Below, in pieces: positions 39,890 through 48,590 of a DNA stretch of 64,000 bases; position 1 is the stretch's first letter; every line of letters begins with the position of its first letter. This DNA is from Bacteroides sp. GM023. GTDB lineage: Bacteria; Bacteroidota; Bacteroidia; Bacteroidales; Bacteroidaceae. The stretch lies in NCBI RefSeq assembly GCF_014750685.1, contig NZ_JAAXGE010000010.1, positions 124,001-188,000 of the forward strand, written 5' to 3'. The position numbers and the translations under genes are program-made. The notes beneath the pieces were generated by a model. That model made no database searches. It saw nothing but the letters and a program-made list of their open reading frames with translations, and was not told the origin of the DNA.

Positions 39890-41953
39890 TTAAAAATCCC
39901 ACAATTCTTCAGGGATAACTTCACTTACTTTGAACCGATTGTAATTTACAATATAATAATCCGGATGCTTCATCAGATATTCAATGTCATCGGCAGATAC
40001 CTTTTTCTGTCCATACTGTCCAATGACAACCTGATAGGCTGATAATGGAGAGATCGGACAATAAGGTTCGATAATAACTTTTCCCTCTTTTGATACAGCT
40101 CCCCAAAGAAACTGACCGATAAATTTTTCAGGTGCAAAATCACCATCCTTTTGCATTTTCTTCGCTACTTTGTTCTTCACTTTATTAGCATCTACTCCCA
40201 AATTAGCAAACAAATTAGAATCAAGCAAGCCTTTTTGAGATTCACTCATTATGTATTCTTTCATAATATCAGCAGCTTTCTTACAGTTACTCTGATCAAT
40301 CTTTTGAGAAACGATATAGATACCATTCTGGCTATCCAGTCCTAGAAAATCGAATGTAGGAGACAAGATTTCCTTTTCTTCAAAATTTAGTAATCCGAAC
40401 TTCCCGGCATTCACCAATACTTTATTACCTAATTCATCATAGAAGTTTGAGAGATCCTCGTAAACCGGAGCCAACAAGACCGCTCCCTTGACATCTTTAA
40501 CTCCCCACTTGCCATTCTCCCTGAAATTGAATTTTCCTTTATGCACGGATGACACCATTTCATAATCGAAAGGCATAGCTTCTTTTCCATCCAATGAGAT
40601 AAATCCGGCTTTACTACCTTTCATTGCGGGAATCAATCCCTCAGAGTAAATACCCAGATAATCCATATCGGTAGTAAGAGCTACATTATTCTTCGAATCA
40701 ATAACGTACCATTTATTTTGCTTGCAAACTGATGCATATCCATCGTTAAAAGCCGAAATTTTGGTATATTCAAAGGGAATCAAAACATCACCGGTTTTAG
40801 ACAAATATCCAAAGCTAGAACCATTTTCCGAAGCAATAGTGTAATCGGAATAATCCCCCAATTGCTTATACTTAGGCTCAATCATTATCTTTCCATCCCG
40901 TCGTACATAGCCGGATTTGTCACCGATAACATATCTTTCTATTTCATTATTAAAATTAAAGTCCAAAGTACCCGCTTCCAGCTTAACGATCTTACCATTC
41001 TCATTATGCAAATAATAAGTTTTTTCAGTACTCATATCCATAACAGATGCCCAGTTATACTGGTTCATAGCAATAGCATTATAAACAAAATCTTCCAGTA
41101 CCATTCCTCTCGTGTCCAAAATACCATAGAATATCCCGCGCTTTCCAGTTTTGCTTTCTTTTTTCTTCAGCATTTTCTGCTGAATAATAATGCCATTATG
41201 GGCATCGTGATTAGTATAAGAATCTTCACTTATCACCATCCCTTGCTTGTTGATATAGCTATATTGCGTAGGTCCTGTTCCTACCCATGCCACTCCCTCA
41301 CAGAATTCTCCGGCAGAACGATATTTAACTTTTATGACGATACGCCCACCATCATCTACAAATCCCCACTTACCATTTTCCAATTGTCCACTCTTGCCGA
41401 TTTTGCCACCTTTGCAAACACGTGCCATACCGTCAATCAACTCTCCTATTTCTGTATATTCCGGTTTAATCAACTCTTTTCCATATCTGGAAACCCAGCC
41501 ATACACTTTTCCCTTCTTGGTCTTAGCGATATTAAACTTATTAAAATACTCTATATCATCGTACACCGGCTTTATGAGGATTTCGCCATTATCTTTCACA
41601 TATCCCCATTTACCACCTTCCAGATCATCTGTTTTCTTATTATATTTTGCGCCGATACAGATTTTGGCTACACCATCTACAAAGTCCTCAATCACCGAGT
41701 ATTGCAATTTCAGTACAATTCCTCCTTTTTCATTGATAAATCCAAATTTATCTTTAATACGCACTTTCGCCAGTCCGCCTTCAAAATTACCTATCTCATC
41801 ATACTTAGGCTTAACCACAAATTTGCCTTTTGCGTCCACAAGCCCTACCTTACCTTTCTTATCCCGCTGAAGCGTTAAATCCTGAGCAGATAGAGAACCC
41901 GTTCCTCCCATAATGATGAGAGTTATCAAACCTATCAATACGCTTTTCTTCAT
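39890..41953 (-). CDS. WG-repeat exported protein, cassette A gene 4
   Basis: The 687-aa protein has a signal peptide ending LSAQ, then many WG (KWG) repeats of about 45-50 residues with the pattern GKWGYVKDNGEILIKPVYDD, i.e. a Trp/Phe-Gly-Tyr/Phe-Ile strand, an Asn/Asp-Gly turn and a Pro-x-Tyr-Asp strand. Such repeats fold into beta structures for binding. The C-terminal 130 residues do not repeat. The same-length paralogue at 49820 is much more divergent than the other cassette members. That suggests this protein sets specificity; this is inference. Confidence 0.82.
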   Translation of the reverse strand: MKKSVLIGLITLIIMGGTGSLSAQDLTLQRDKKGKVGLVDAKGKFVVKPKYDEIGNFEGGLAKVRIKDKFGFINEKGGIVLKLQYSVIEDFVDGVAKICIGAKYNKKTDDLEGGKWGYVKDNGEILIKPVYDDIEYFNKFNIAKTKKGKVYGWVSRYGKELIKPEYTEIGELIDGMARVCKGGKIGKSGQLENGKWGFVDDGGRIVIKVKYRSAGEFCEGVAWVGTGPTQYSYINKQGMVISEDSYTNHDAHNGIIIQQKMLKKKESKTGKRGIFYGILDTRGMVLEDFVYNAIAMNQYNWASVMDMSTEKTYYLHNENGKIVKLEAGTLDFNFNNEIERYVIGDKSGYVRRDGKIMIEPKYKQLGDYSDYTIASENGSSFGYLSKTGDVLIPFEYTKISAFNDGYASVCKQNKWYVIDSKNNVALTTDMDYLGIYSEGLIPAMKGSKAGFISLDGKEAMPFDYEMVSSVHKGKFNFRENGKWGVKDVKGAVLLAPVYEDLSNFYDELGNKVLVNAGKFGLLNFEEKEILSPTFDFLGLDSQNGIYIVSQKIDQSNCKKAADIMKEYIMSESQKGLLDSNLFANLGVDANKVKNKVAKKMQKDGDFAPEKFIGQFLWGAVSKEGKVIIEPYCPISPLSAYQVVIGQYGQKKVSADDIEYLMKHPDYYIVNYNRFKVSEVIPEELWDF

Positions 41954-41988
41954 TTCGTCATAAATGTTTTAGTTCAATGAATCCTTGT

Positions 41989-42909
41989 TTATTTTATCAC
42001 ATTAATTTCTGTTTGCTGCCCTTTGCCATAAGCCATTCCTATTTCCTTCGCAGCATTTATCTGTTGTTTTATCAGATCAACCTTATCATCATAAATCTTC
42101 ATCTGATGTTGTACTTCCACCTTCACTCTGTCTTTGATTTCTGCATAAAGCCTTTCTCCACCAGCATAAGCAGAAGATTTCGGATCAATCAACGACAACC
42201 AATAACAAGCCTCTTCCGCTGCTGCACCCGTCTGATCTACGGTCCATATCCGCCGTGCCTCCTTCAAGAACTTTTCACCGACCTTATCCCGTGCTTTCGG
42301 ATAGATGGCTATTATCTCACGAGTCACCTCATTGTACTTGTTGCAACATTCAGGAACAGAAGCCAATAAATTAAATGCTTCTTCATATTTTTCAAGGTTA
42401 GCCAATCGACGTGCTTGAGATACAATTTGTGTTGCATGTTCATTATAATATGTGAGTACCTTGTTCTTTGCTCCCTTTATAAAATCAATCAAATTCCTGT
42501 TTTGAGGATTGACAAGTCGCAGGGCATTCTGCATAGCTTTCGCTTCTGTATTACCGGCCCCTCTCGCATTCACGGTCTGGATTGCCATCGTTTTCGCCCC
42601 TGCCCTATCAATCAATTTGATAATAACATCATATTGGCAAGTTACACTAGCAGGTACGGTAGGTACGACTTCTTTCTGCATACCCGCCACATCAGCCGTC
42701 AAAACAAACTGAGTATAAGAAAAGTCAGCAGAAACTCCTTGCGAAACAACCAGTTGCTCCATCTTAGAACGTAAATAGTCTATTTGCGCCTCATTTAATC
42801 CTTCAATATGTTCAGGCATCACTACAGTTATGGGAGTATCGCATTCTTGCGCAGACATTCCTTTAAAAAATATCAGCGATACAATTAATATGCTTATAAA
42901 TCTTTTCAT
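41989..42909 (-). CDS. Exported TPR-like protein of unknown function, cassette A gene 3
   Basis: The 306-aa protein has a signal peptide ending MSAQ. The N-terminal half is mixed alpha/beta (DVIIKLIDRAGAKTM). The second half is helical with Ala-rich repeats (ARRLANLEKYEEAFNLLASVPE, EEACYWLSLIDPKSSAY) like TPR units. Cys pairs (ECC) occur. It is nearly identical in length and sequence to 51906-52829, with the shared C-terminus QQTEINVIK. Probably a periplasmic or outer-membrane-associated scaffold. The gap to gene 2 is 12 nt. Confidence 0.75.
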   Translation of the reverse strand: MKRFISILIVSLIFFKGMSAQECDTPITVVMPEHIEGLNEAQIDYLRSKMEQLVVSQGVSADFSYTQFVLTADVAGMQKEVVPTVPASVTCQYDVIIKLIDRAGAKTMAIQTVNARGAGNTEAKAMQNALRLVNPQNRNLIDFIKGAKNKVLTYYNEHATQIVSQARRLANLEKYEEAFNLLASVPECCNKYNEVTREIIAIYPKARDKVGEKFLKEARRIWTVDQTGAAAEEACYWLSLIDPKSSAYAGGERLYAEIKDRVKVEVQHQMKIYDDKVDLIKQQINAAKEIGMAYGKGQQTEINVIK

Positions 42910-42921
42910 GATTCTTCTTTT

Positions 42922-43872
42922 TTATTTATCACCTATTATCAGTTGACATCTTCCCAATCCGCGAGGAACAACTTTACAAGTTAGATTATAAGGAGGTTTC
43001 CGTAATACTTTCCTAAGTTCTTTCACAAAATCCTCGGTATCCATTGCTTTCCCGCTTTCGCTCATCATCGGTATTCTGACCTGATTGAACATTGCGAAAT
43101 TCTCCGATCCTTCCGCTTTACTGAAACGTCCTTTCACACAATGTTTCTCCAACCAGTCTTCTATCACGTCTATCAGTTCGTTATCTCCATATTCTGTTTC
43201 TAAATCAATACCTTGTCCAGTATCAAACACATTTATATCAATAGCTACTTCTCTGCCATTCTCAAAAAGATTATCAAAATGAGTCTGCAACTGTGATGTA
43301 AAGTTATCCATGTTAGCCAAAATTGCTTCTTCCACCAATACCGGAACTTCTGCGGAAAAAGAAGGTGTGCCTGTTCCCTGCGCACCAGCTACCTGCATAC
43401 TAGTATAAGCATCAATTCCACGAAGATTGTACGTAACAGACTTTTTCGGCCCCATCGTATTAACGCTCCAATCGACTTCCAAAATAATATCGCATTTAGC
43501 TGTCCGTTTCAACATATCGAGAGCGCTTTCTACCAATGTTGCGCCGGAATTCTTACTCAATGTCATAGTATTCTGTGCATTGATTATCTCCATATTTTTT
43601 ATTGAAGCAGAAAGATCTTTCAATGGAAATCCCTTATCAGCCATTAAAATGCCAATTTTGGAAATAACATTCATCAAATCTTTATCTTGTGCAAGCGCCT
43701 TTTTATAATCCGGCAGAATTTCACTACCCAAATCAGCGTTCATTTCCATCACATACCCTCTTTCATTACACCATGGCAGGCTTGGAACAACCATTAATTC
43801 AGGCTTCTTAGCTTGCCCGAACATACTAATCGAATAAATCAGCAAAACAAGAACATAACATATCTTTTTCAT
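42922..43872 (-). CDS. Exported protein of unknown function (possibly DUF6175), cassette A gene 2
   Basis: The 316-aa protein has a signal peptide ending MFGQ and the block KKPELMVVPSLPWCNERGY at the mature start. Its middle (AKCDIILEVDWSV, NLRGIDAYTSMQVAGAQG, VEEAILANMDNFTSQL) resembles the alpha/beta layout of CsgG/LpoB-like periplasmic domains, at low confidence. By hand count it is about 88% identical to 52838-53788 beyond the signal peptide, the most conserved member of the cassette. I recall the family as DUF6175 but cannot check. Function unknown. Confidence 0.75.
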   Translation of the reverse strand: MKKICYVLVLLIYSISMFGQAKKPELMVVPSLPWCNERGYVMEMNADLGSEILPDYKKALAQDKDLMNVISKIGILMADKGFPLKDLSASIKNMEIINAQNTMTLSKNSGATLVESALDMLKRTAKCDIILEVDWSVNTMGPKKSVTYNLRGIDAYTSMQVAGAQGTGTPSFSAEVPVLVEEAILANMDNFTSQLQTHFDNLFENGREVAIDINVFDTGQGIDLETEYGDNELIDVIEDWLEKHCVKGRFSKAEGSENFAMFNQVRIPMMSESGKAMDTEDFVKELRKVLRKPPYNLTCKVVPRGLGRCQLIIGDK

Positions 43873-43894
43873 ATTCCAATAGTTTTATCACATA

Positions 43895-44422
43895 TTAAAA
43901 ACCAGTAGACAACCCTCTGATAACACCATCTGTTTCCAGTTGCTTACGTAGTTGATCTTTAGAAACAGAAACAACGGCACCTATTTTATATTGACGTTTG
44001 GTAACTTTCACCCGTTCAAATGTACCTTCAACAATAGTGGCAAAATTGAGATAGGCATTTTTCTTTTCAAAAAACTCATCGAAATACTTCTCGTTCTCTT
44101 CTTCTACAGACAGACTCTTAGCCAACGGTTTCTGCCCATTACATTTCGAACTGCCTGTAATACCCTTGAAAATAACTCCATGAATAGCATATTTCCGTAT
44201 CTGTTCCGGCTTAAGATTCTGTTTGTTTGCATACACCCAGACACGAACTAAATAAGTGCCTTCGACTCCATTTCCTTCACAAATTACATCATATCGTCTA
44301 TCTATATTTTGCTCCACATTCTGTGCACATAGTGAAGTGGAAAGAAAAGAAAAAAATACGACAATTAATAATGGTAAGACTTCGGTTGCGTAATGAACCG
44401 GTTTTAATAATACTTTCTTCAT
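43895..44422 (-). CDS. Exported protein of unknown function, cassette A gene 1
   Basis: The start at 44422 (MKKVLLKPVHYATE) gives 175 aa with a signal peptide ending LCAQ. The longer frame to 44509 runs into the promoter and is rejected. The mature part has QNIDRRYDVICEGNGVEGTY, a VRVWVYANK strand and a conserved end (QYKIGAVVSVSKDQLRKQLE). It is strongly similar to the protein at 53813. Function unknown; first gene of the cassette A operon. Confidence 0.72.
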   Translation of the reverse strand: MKKVLLKPVHYATEVLPLLIVVFFSFLSTSLCAQNVEQNIDRRYDVICEGNGVEGTYLVRVWVYANKQNLKPEQIRKYAIHGVIFKGITGSSKCNGQKPLAKSLSVEEENEKYFDEFFEKKNAYLNFATIVEGTFERVKVTKRQYKIGAVVSVSKDQLRKQLETDGVIRGLSTGF

Positions 44423-44471
44423 AATATTCAAATTTAGCTTGTATTCTTGTTTTGCACCTTTTGCTATATGG

Positions 44472-44479
44472 CAAAGGTA
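44472..44479 (-). promoter_or_regulatory. -7 box of cassette A
   Basis: TACCTTTG on the minus strand, 50 nt before the start at 44422. A TTTG lies 15 nt upstream, shorter than usual spacing. Cassette A lacks the structured leader RNA found before cassette B. Confidence 0.5.
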
Positions 44480-44592
44480 TCCAATTTGTTTAAACAAAAA
44501 AGTACACAAAATCCGAGTTTGAACATAAACTGTATAAATGTGTGTTTAAACATTAAAAAATAGTGATTATAATGATATGTTTTTTTAGCATC

Positions 44593-44626
44593 AAAATAGG
44601 GGAGCTTATCATCACTCCCCTATTTT
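44593..44626 (-). terminator. Terminator of the cassette B-CXXX operon
   Basis: AAAATAGGGGAG (44593-44604) pairs perfectly with 44615-44626 over a 10-nt loop. On the minus strand the stem ends in TATTTT. It closes the long operon 42 nt after its last gene. Confidence 0.75.
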
Positions 44627-44667
44627 CCTCCTATAAGAATGCAAAGAGCACCTTTTCCGAGTAAAAA

Positions 44668-45141
44668 TTATCTCACAAAAGCATGCTGCTCATAATATTC
44701 GTACACACTTCCATCTTCCTTTTCTTTTTCACGAAGTTCATAAACTAACTCCGCTTCAGTCATCTTGGTCACTGTCCAAACTTCTGTATATCCTTCGTCG
44801 TCGGTATCAATAATGGTAAGCTTATTACCTGAATATGTCCATGTACCATGATAATAGTTAGTACCACCTGAAAGATTATAAACATCTTTCTCTACGTAAG
44901 TTCCATCTTCTTTGAATTCAATAGAATAGCGGTTGGTACCGTTTACAAAATCCTCTTTATGGTTATTCACCATTTCGCCATCTTCCCATTCCTGATCTAG
45001 ATAGTACACTCCATTCCAAGTTCCGATTAACAAATCACGTGAGCCAACCGAATCTTCGTCGTCATCGCCACAAGAACATACACCAAACGATAATAGCACT
45101 ACAGCCATACATGTGGCCACTTTCCATAAAACTTTTCTCAT
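44668..45141 (-). CDS. Small lipocalin-like lipoprotein
   Basis: The 157-aa protein has a lipoprotein signal (lipid Cys in GVCSC) followed by GDDDEDS, an acidic tail that in Bacteroides often marks surface display. The body begins LIGTWNGVYYLDQEW and has YSIEFKEDGTYVEK and HGTWTYSGNKLTI strands, the pattern of the lipocalin-like beta-barrel lipoproteins common in Bacteroides. Last gene of the CXXX operon. It could bind the mature peptide or its ligand; this is a guess. Confidence 0.72.
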   Translation of the reverse strand: MRKVLWKVATCMAVVLLSFGVCSCGDDDEDSVGSRDLLIGTWNGVYYLDQEWEDGEMVNNHKEDFVNGTNRYSIEFKEDGTYVEKDVYNLSGGTNYYHGTWTYSGNKLTIIDTDDEGYTEVWTVTKMTEAELVYELREKEKEDGSVYEYYEQHAFVR

Positions 45142-45209
45142 AACACATTAATTTTACTAATTGTTTATACTAAATAATCACTCATTCCCAATATTAATTC
45201 AAGAAGACC

Positions 45210-45482
45210 TCATTCATAAACTAAATAAATATCATTAGTCACAAAATCAACTTCCCAATGAGCGCCTTCTCGGTTCTCCCACTGATAATAATCCGCCATA
45301 CGATTCCACCAGTCTTGAAATTTGACTCCAGTCTCACCTAAGTCTTTTACCAATTTCTCATATAAAGCTTCATTATCAACAGATACAATTTTAGCCAATT
45401 CATTCAAGCCATTCTGACGTTCAAAGAGTTGTTGAACTTCACACTTCTCTTCCTCCGTCACTTTTCCAATTACTTTTTTCAT
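45210..45482 (-). CDS. CXXX-repeat peptide modification system small protein
   Basis: The 90-aa acidic cytosolic protein (no signal peptide) begins MKKVIGKVTEEEKCEVQQLFER and ends HWEVDFVTNDIYLVYE. A protein of this size accompanies the two SPASM proteins in CXXX-repeat peptide systems, as I recall them. Its start overlaps the stop of the preceding SPASM protein by 4 nt (ATGA), showing translational coupling. A role as recognition or chaperone subunit for the precursor is inferred. Confidence 0.7.
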   Translation of the reverse strand: MKKVIGKVTEEEKCEVQQLFERQNGLNELAKIVSVDNEALYEKLVKDLGETGVKFQDWWNRMADYYQWENREGAHWEVDFVTNDIYLVYE

Positions 45483-46420
45483 TTCTTTCTTATATCAAAA
45501 GGATCCATGTATGTTATTTCTTTTATTTCTACATTTTTCATGTAAGTATTCTCAGTTTGACGGATAACAGCCAATAATGAACGGGCTGCATTTCGTTCTA
45601 TATGCGAAATGGTACATTGTTCATGTGAAGGAGTATTTACTTCCAATGTAGATTTCCTATTTAAATAAATACAACGTTTACATTGATAAGCATCACAGAT
45701 ACGACACAAAGGAGCATGATCCAAACGGTAAAGTTGTGGATTCTTGATGTCAAGTCCGGTTTGCAAATCCCCTACAGCAGTTACTCCATCTTCCAAATAG
45801 AAAGCCGGGCAAATATAGAACTTCCCATCAGGAGCTAACGTTATATTTTCCCATCCGGCATTGCAGTTATTCATCCTATCCAGCATCATGCGGTCAGTCA
45901 ATAAATTTAGCTGCGGGCTCTTACCTTGTTGAAAACATACATCGATCATTTTCGAAATGGATTGTAACACTTGCGCATAAACATTGAAATCCTCTTCAGT
46001 AAAATCAGCAATATCAGTAAAAACGATATTTAAACGATATATCTTTACCAAAATATCAGCTAAAGAAGAATAATTGTTAAAGAGAGCACTCTTCGATGTT
46101 CGAAGTACATAAGTCTGAGTCAAACTAAAATTATAGTTCACAAAGCTTGTCCAGTCCTCGAAAACAACCACGTCCGCTTCCCCTTGGTAACCAGCAGGAA
46201 CAATTTTACTATGATCTATCGTTCCTATTGTCTTTTTATACTCATCGGGCAGCGCATAATCAGGATACACAAACTGAATCGACAGATTTTCTTTCATGGC
46301 AAAAAGAATACCAGCTTTCAAATCATCCAAAGCAATCAGCTTGCATATTCTTCTAGAATTAGCGTAATGACAAAAGGAGACACTCGTGTCATCTAATTGT
46401 ATAATCAAGTATTGAATCAT
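45479..46420 (-). CDS. CXXX-repeat peptide maturase: SPASM protein lacking the radical SAM motif
   Basis: The 313-aa cytosolic protein has no CxxxCxxC motif. Its C-terminal third has a SPASM-like cluster set: Cys186, Cys204 (GKFYICPAF), Cys239, Cys242, Cys247, Cys250 (CRICDAYQCKRC) and Cys269. The N-terminal half is diverged from the radical SAM barrel. Such pseudo-radical-SAM partners can bind auxiliary iron-sulfur clusters and the substrate. It starts 4 nt after the radical SAM gene and probably works as its partner on the CXXX peptide. Confidence 0.8.
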   Translation of the reverse strand: MIQYLIIQLDDTSVSFCHYANSRRICKLIALDDLKAGILFAMKENLSIQFVYPDYALPDEYKKTIGTIDHSKIVPAGYQGEADVVVFEDWTSFVNYNFSLTQTYVLRTSKSALFNNYSSLADILVKIYRLNIVFTDIADFTEEDFNVYAQVLQSISKMIDVCFQQGKSPQLNLLTDRMMLDRMNNCNAGWENITLAPDGKFYICPAFYLEDGVTAVGDLQTGLDIKNPQLYRLDHAPLCRICDAYQCKRCIYLNRKSTLEVNTPSHEQCTISHIERNAARSLLAVIRQTENTYMKNVEIKEITYMDPFDIRKK

Positions 46421-46424
46421 AGTC

Positions 46425-47651
46425 TCAACAGATTACATTGTTTGACTTCTTATGCTTTTTTTCTTCCACATCACACCCACTTTCTAGCTCTAACTTACGG
46501 AAGAGCTTGTTCCAATAATAATTATTGGCGCGAACGCGTGCTTTATGCATTTTGCAGATAGCTGTACTTCGCTGATAAATAGTTGGCGTATCAGCAGCAT
46601 CATAGTTTTCTCCTTGACACCATGCACAGCCGTTAGCCACCTCACAATCAATACACTCCTGTGTACTTTGTGTACAACGGTCAAGAGTCAAGAATGGACG
46701 AAGTTTGTTCTTATCAATGCCTTCATGAACATTTCCGATAATCCATGCTTTCTTATTACGTAAAGAGTATTGGGCAAAACGAGTACAGGGATAGAAGTTA
46801 CCGGCAGCATCCACAGCAAGCATCATGCCGGCTCCACACCAATTCTGATTGTCCAATACACAATCCATAGGTTTACCTATATGTTCTGTAAAAAATGAAC
46901 ACGCATAATCTTGATAATATCCTTCATCTATAATCGTATCAGCCAATTGTATAAGCTGCTCTTCAAAAAGATGCTCATCTCCCGGCTTCCAAACAGTCTC
47001 GAAAACACAGTTAATATTAACTTCATGAATGCCAAGACTATATAAGTGGAGTACACTTTCTTTTATATAAGGAATATCCGCACTACTGATAGTAACTTTC
47101 GTTCCTGCATTAGGAAATTGTTTCAGCCATAATGGGATATTACGCACCACATCAGCGTAAGAACCTCTACCCGTTATTTTATAAACTCGATTCAAATCAT
47201 GCTTCATCTCCGTACCGTCTATAGTAATGCCAATACTTAAATGCTCTCTATTTTTCTTTATGAAATTCTGTACTTTCGTTTCATGATAGTTAATCCCATT
47301 AGTTGAAAATGAGAAACGGTAAGAGTTGAACCAATGATGATTCCGTCGAAACATTTCTATCTTAATATAGTCGCAAATCCTATCTATCAAGTCTATCTCC
47401 AGAAAAGGCTCTCCTCCGATAAAATCCCATACAACGGATTCTTCCCGGAATTCATCTTCCCGTTCCAAAATATAGTCAATAGCCTGTTTGGCTATCTCCC
47501 AAGGCATACGTTCTTTAGTATTCTTACCTACGAGATAACAATATTTACAAGCTAGTTGACAGTCCTTTGTTACAATGAATGTGATATTCTTGTCCATGCC
47601 AGACTGCCAACCTGCATCTTGTTCCTTTATCTTCATCTGTTCAATTATCAT
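46425..47651 (-). CDS. Radical SAM/SPASM peptide maturase (CXXX-repeat target)
   Basis: The 408-aa cytosolic enzyme has the radical SAM motif at Cys31, Cys35 and Cys38 (CQLACKYCY), GGEP at 79-82, and a SPASM domain with Cys272, Cys289, Cys326, Cys333, Cys336, Cys342, Cys345 and Cys366. SPASM maturases install crosslinks such as thioethers on ribosomal peptides. Its ATG overlaps the stop of the Cys-rich precursor gene by 4 nt (ATGA), so precursor and enzyme are coupled. The target is almost certainly that CXXX-repeat peptide. The exact crosslink cannot be read from sequence. Confidence 0.9.
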   Translation of the reverse strand: MIIEQMKIKEQDAGWQSGMDKNITFIVTKDCQLACKYCYLVGKNTKERMPWEIAKQAIDYILEREDEFREESVVWDFIGGEPFLEIDLIDRICDYIKIEMFRRNHHWFNSYRFSFSTNGINYHETKVQNFIKKNREHLSIGITIDGTEMKHDLNRVYKITGRGSYADVVRNIPLWLKQFPNAGTKVTISSADIPYIKESVLHLYSLGIHEVNINCVFETVWKPGDEHLFEEQLIQLADTIIDEGYYQDYACSFFTEHIGKPMDCVLDNQNWCGAGMMLAVDAAGNFYPCTRFAQYSLRNKKAWIIGNVHEGIDKNKLRPFLTLDRCTQSTQECIDCEVANGCAWCQGENYDAADTPTIYQRSTAICKMHKARVRANNYYWNKLFRKLELESGCDVEEKKHKKSNNVIC

Positions 47652-47983
47652 TTACTTGTATGTAAACATATGTTCGAACAACCTACAAAACATTTTCCCT
47701 TACAGGTATGATTACAATTAGTAGGTACATTCGCAGCATTCGCCACACACGTAGACGCACAAGTTCTTGTACACAATCCGCTACAGGCATCCTTACATTT
47801 ACCACTGCAATCAGAACAACCTCCGCCACCATTAACATCATCCAAAGGTGGTTCGTCAATCTCGCACGATGTAAGAACATTGGGTAATGCAACTAATGCT
47901 ATTGCCGGAAGGACAAAACCTGCCGCTTTCTTAAAGAACTGTCTTCTAGAAATTATTTCGTCGTTATTATTTTTCTTTTTCAT
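47648..47983 (-). CDS. CXXX-repeat Cys-rich RiPP precursor with Tat and lipoprotein signals
   Basis: The 111-aa peptide starts with a twin-arginine motif (SRRQFFKK, residues 12-19), a hydrophobic helix and a lipobox with Cys40 (VLTSC). An acidic-Pro linker and GGGG follow. The core has 12 Cys: Cys56, then Cys59, 63, 67, 71, 75 and 79 at exact 4-residue intervals, an 11-residue step, then Cys90, 94, 98, 102 and 106 again every four. This is the CXXX repeat seen in precursors of radical SAM systems. Tat export handles folded proteins, so the peptide could be modified in the cytosol, then exported and lipid-anchored. It is a substrate, not an enzyme. The next gene is its maturase. Confidence 0.85.
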   Translation of the reverse strand: MKKKNNNDEIISRRQFFKKAAGFVLPAIALVALPNVLTSCEIDEPPLDDVNGGGGCSDCSGKCKDACSGLCTRTCASTCVANAANVPTNCNHTCKGKCFVGCSNICLHTSK

Positions 47984-48002
47984 AAATATAATCCTTTAAA
48001 TG

Positions 48003-48551
48003 TTAGAAATAAAAACCTGTCTTTACATAAAAATGAGAAGAACCTTTGTCTTTCCCGAATTTCTGTAAGCCGCAACTAAGAGTAAACTTTTTATACTTTA
48101 TTCCCGGCCCGAATTCGCAATAGAAAGAAGTTTTACCACCTGACGGTTTCAGCGAGTGTCCTGCACCCAATGCTAAATCCAGAAATGGTGAAAAATCTGA
48201 GGTCACAGGATAAAAGCCCCGCAAATCAACGTAACCCGTCATGGCAAAACGCAAACCCTGACCTTTGTAATAATGCGTCAGCATGTGGGCATCTACACCA
48301 ATAGATGTTTGAAGATAATCACCCCACATAATTCCATGTAGCATTCCCAACATGGCACGGGCAGAATAGGTCTTCGCATCGTTCACTGTCGAACTCGTTC
48401 CATAACCAATATGCATTCCTCCTGCATATTTAGGTGTCCAATCAATTGCGTAGCACAACGAAGGTAATAAAGCCAACGCGATGCAAAACAATCCTACTTT
48501 CTTTAAGAACCGACTATATAAGCCGCTTCTCAGCTTTTGATTCTTTTTCAT
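48003..48551 (-). CDS. Small outer-membrane beta-barrel protein
   Basis: The 182-aa protein has a signal peptide ending CYAI. It then shows alternating-residue strands (GGMHIGYGTSST, YSARAMLGMLHG, GLRFAMTGYVDLRGFYP, FTLSCGLQKF) and a C-terminal aromatic strand ending in FYF, the sorting mark of 8-stranded barrels. It lies 20 nt upstream of the CXXX precursor in the same operon. It may be an outer membrane partner of the peptide or the cassette. Function unknown. Confidence 0.72.
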   Translation of the reverse strand: MKKNQKLRSGLYSRFLKKVGLFCIALALLPSLCYAIDWTPKYAGGMHIGYGTSSTVNDAKTYSARAMLGMLHGIMWGDYLQTSIGVDAHMLTHYYKGQGLRFAMTGYVDLRGFYPVTSDFSPFLDLALGAGHSLKPSGGKTSFYCEFGPGIKYKKFTLSCGLQKFGKDKGSSHFYVKTGFYF

Positions 48552-48590
48552 AAATAATTAATTTAAGTGAATATTAAAGAGAGTCAAATC

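Noticed and set aside
40862..41878. Plus-strand frames of 338 and 178 aa opposite the WG-repeat gene
   Set aside because: They are antisense shadows of the repeat gene. Composition is rich in Ile/Phe/Ser from complementing Asn/Lys-rich codons, with no family marks.
44423..44509. Upstream extension of cassette A gene 1
   Set aside because: It runs over the predicted -7 box and precedes a proper signal peptide start at 44422.
44668..48551. Class I or II lanthipeptide cluster
   Set aside because: There is no LanB/C/M or protease-transporter gene. The enzymes are radical SAM/SPASM type and the core is a CXXX repeat.
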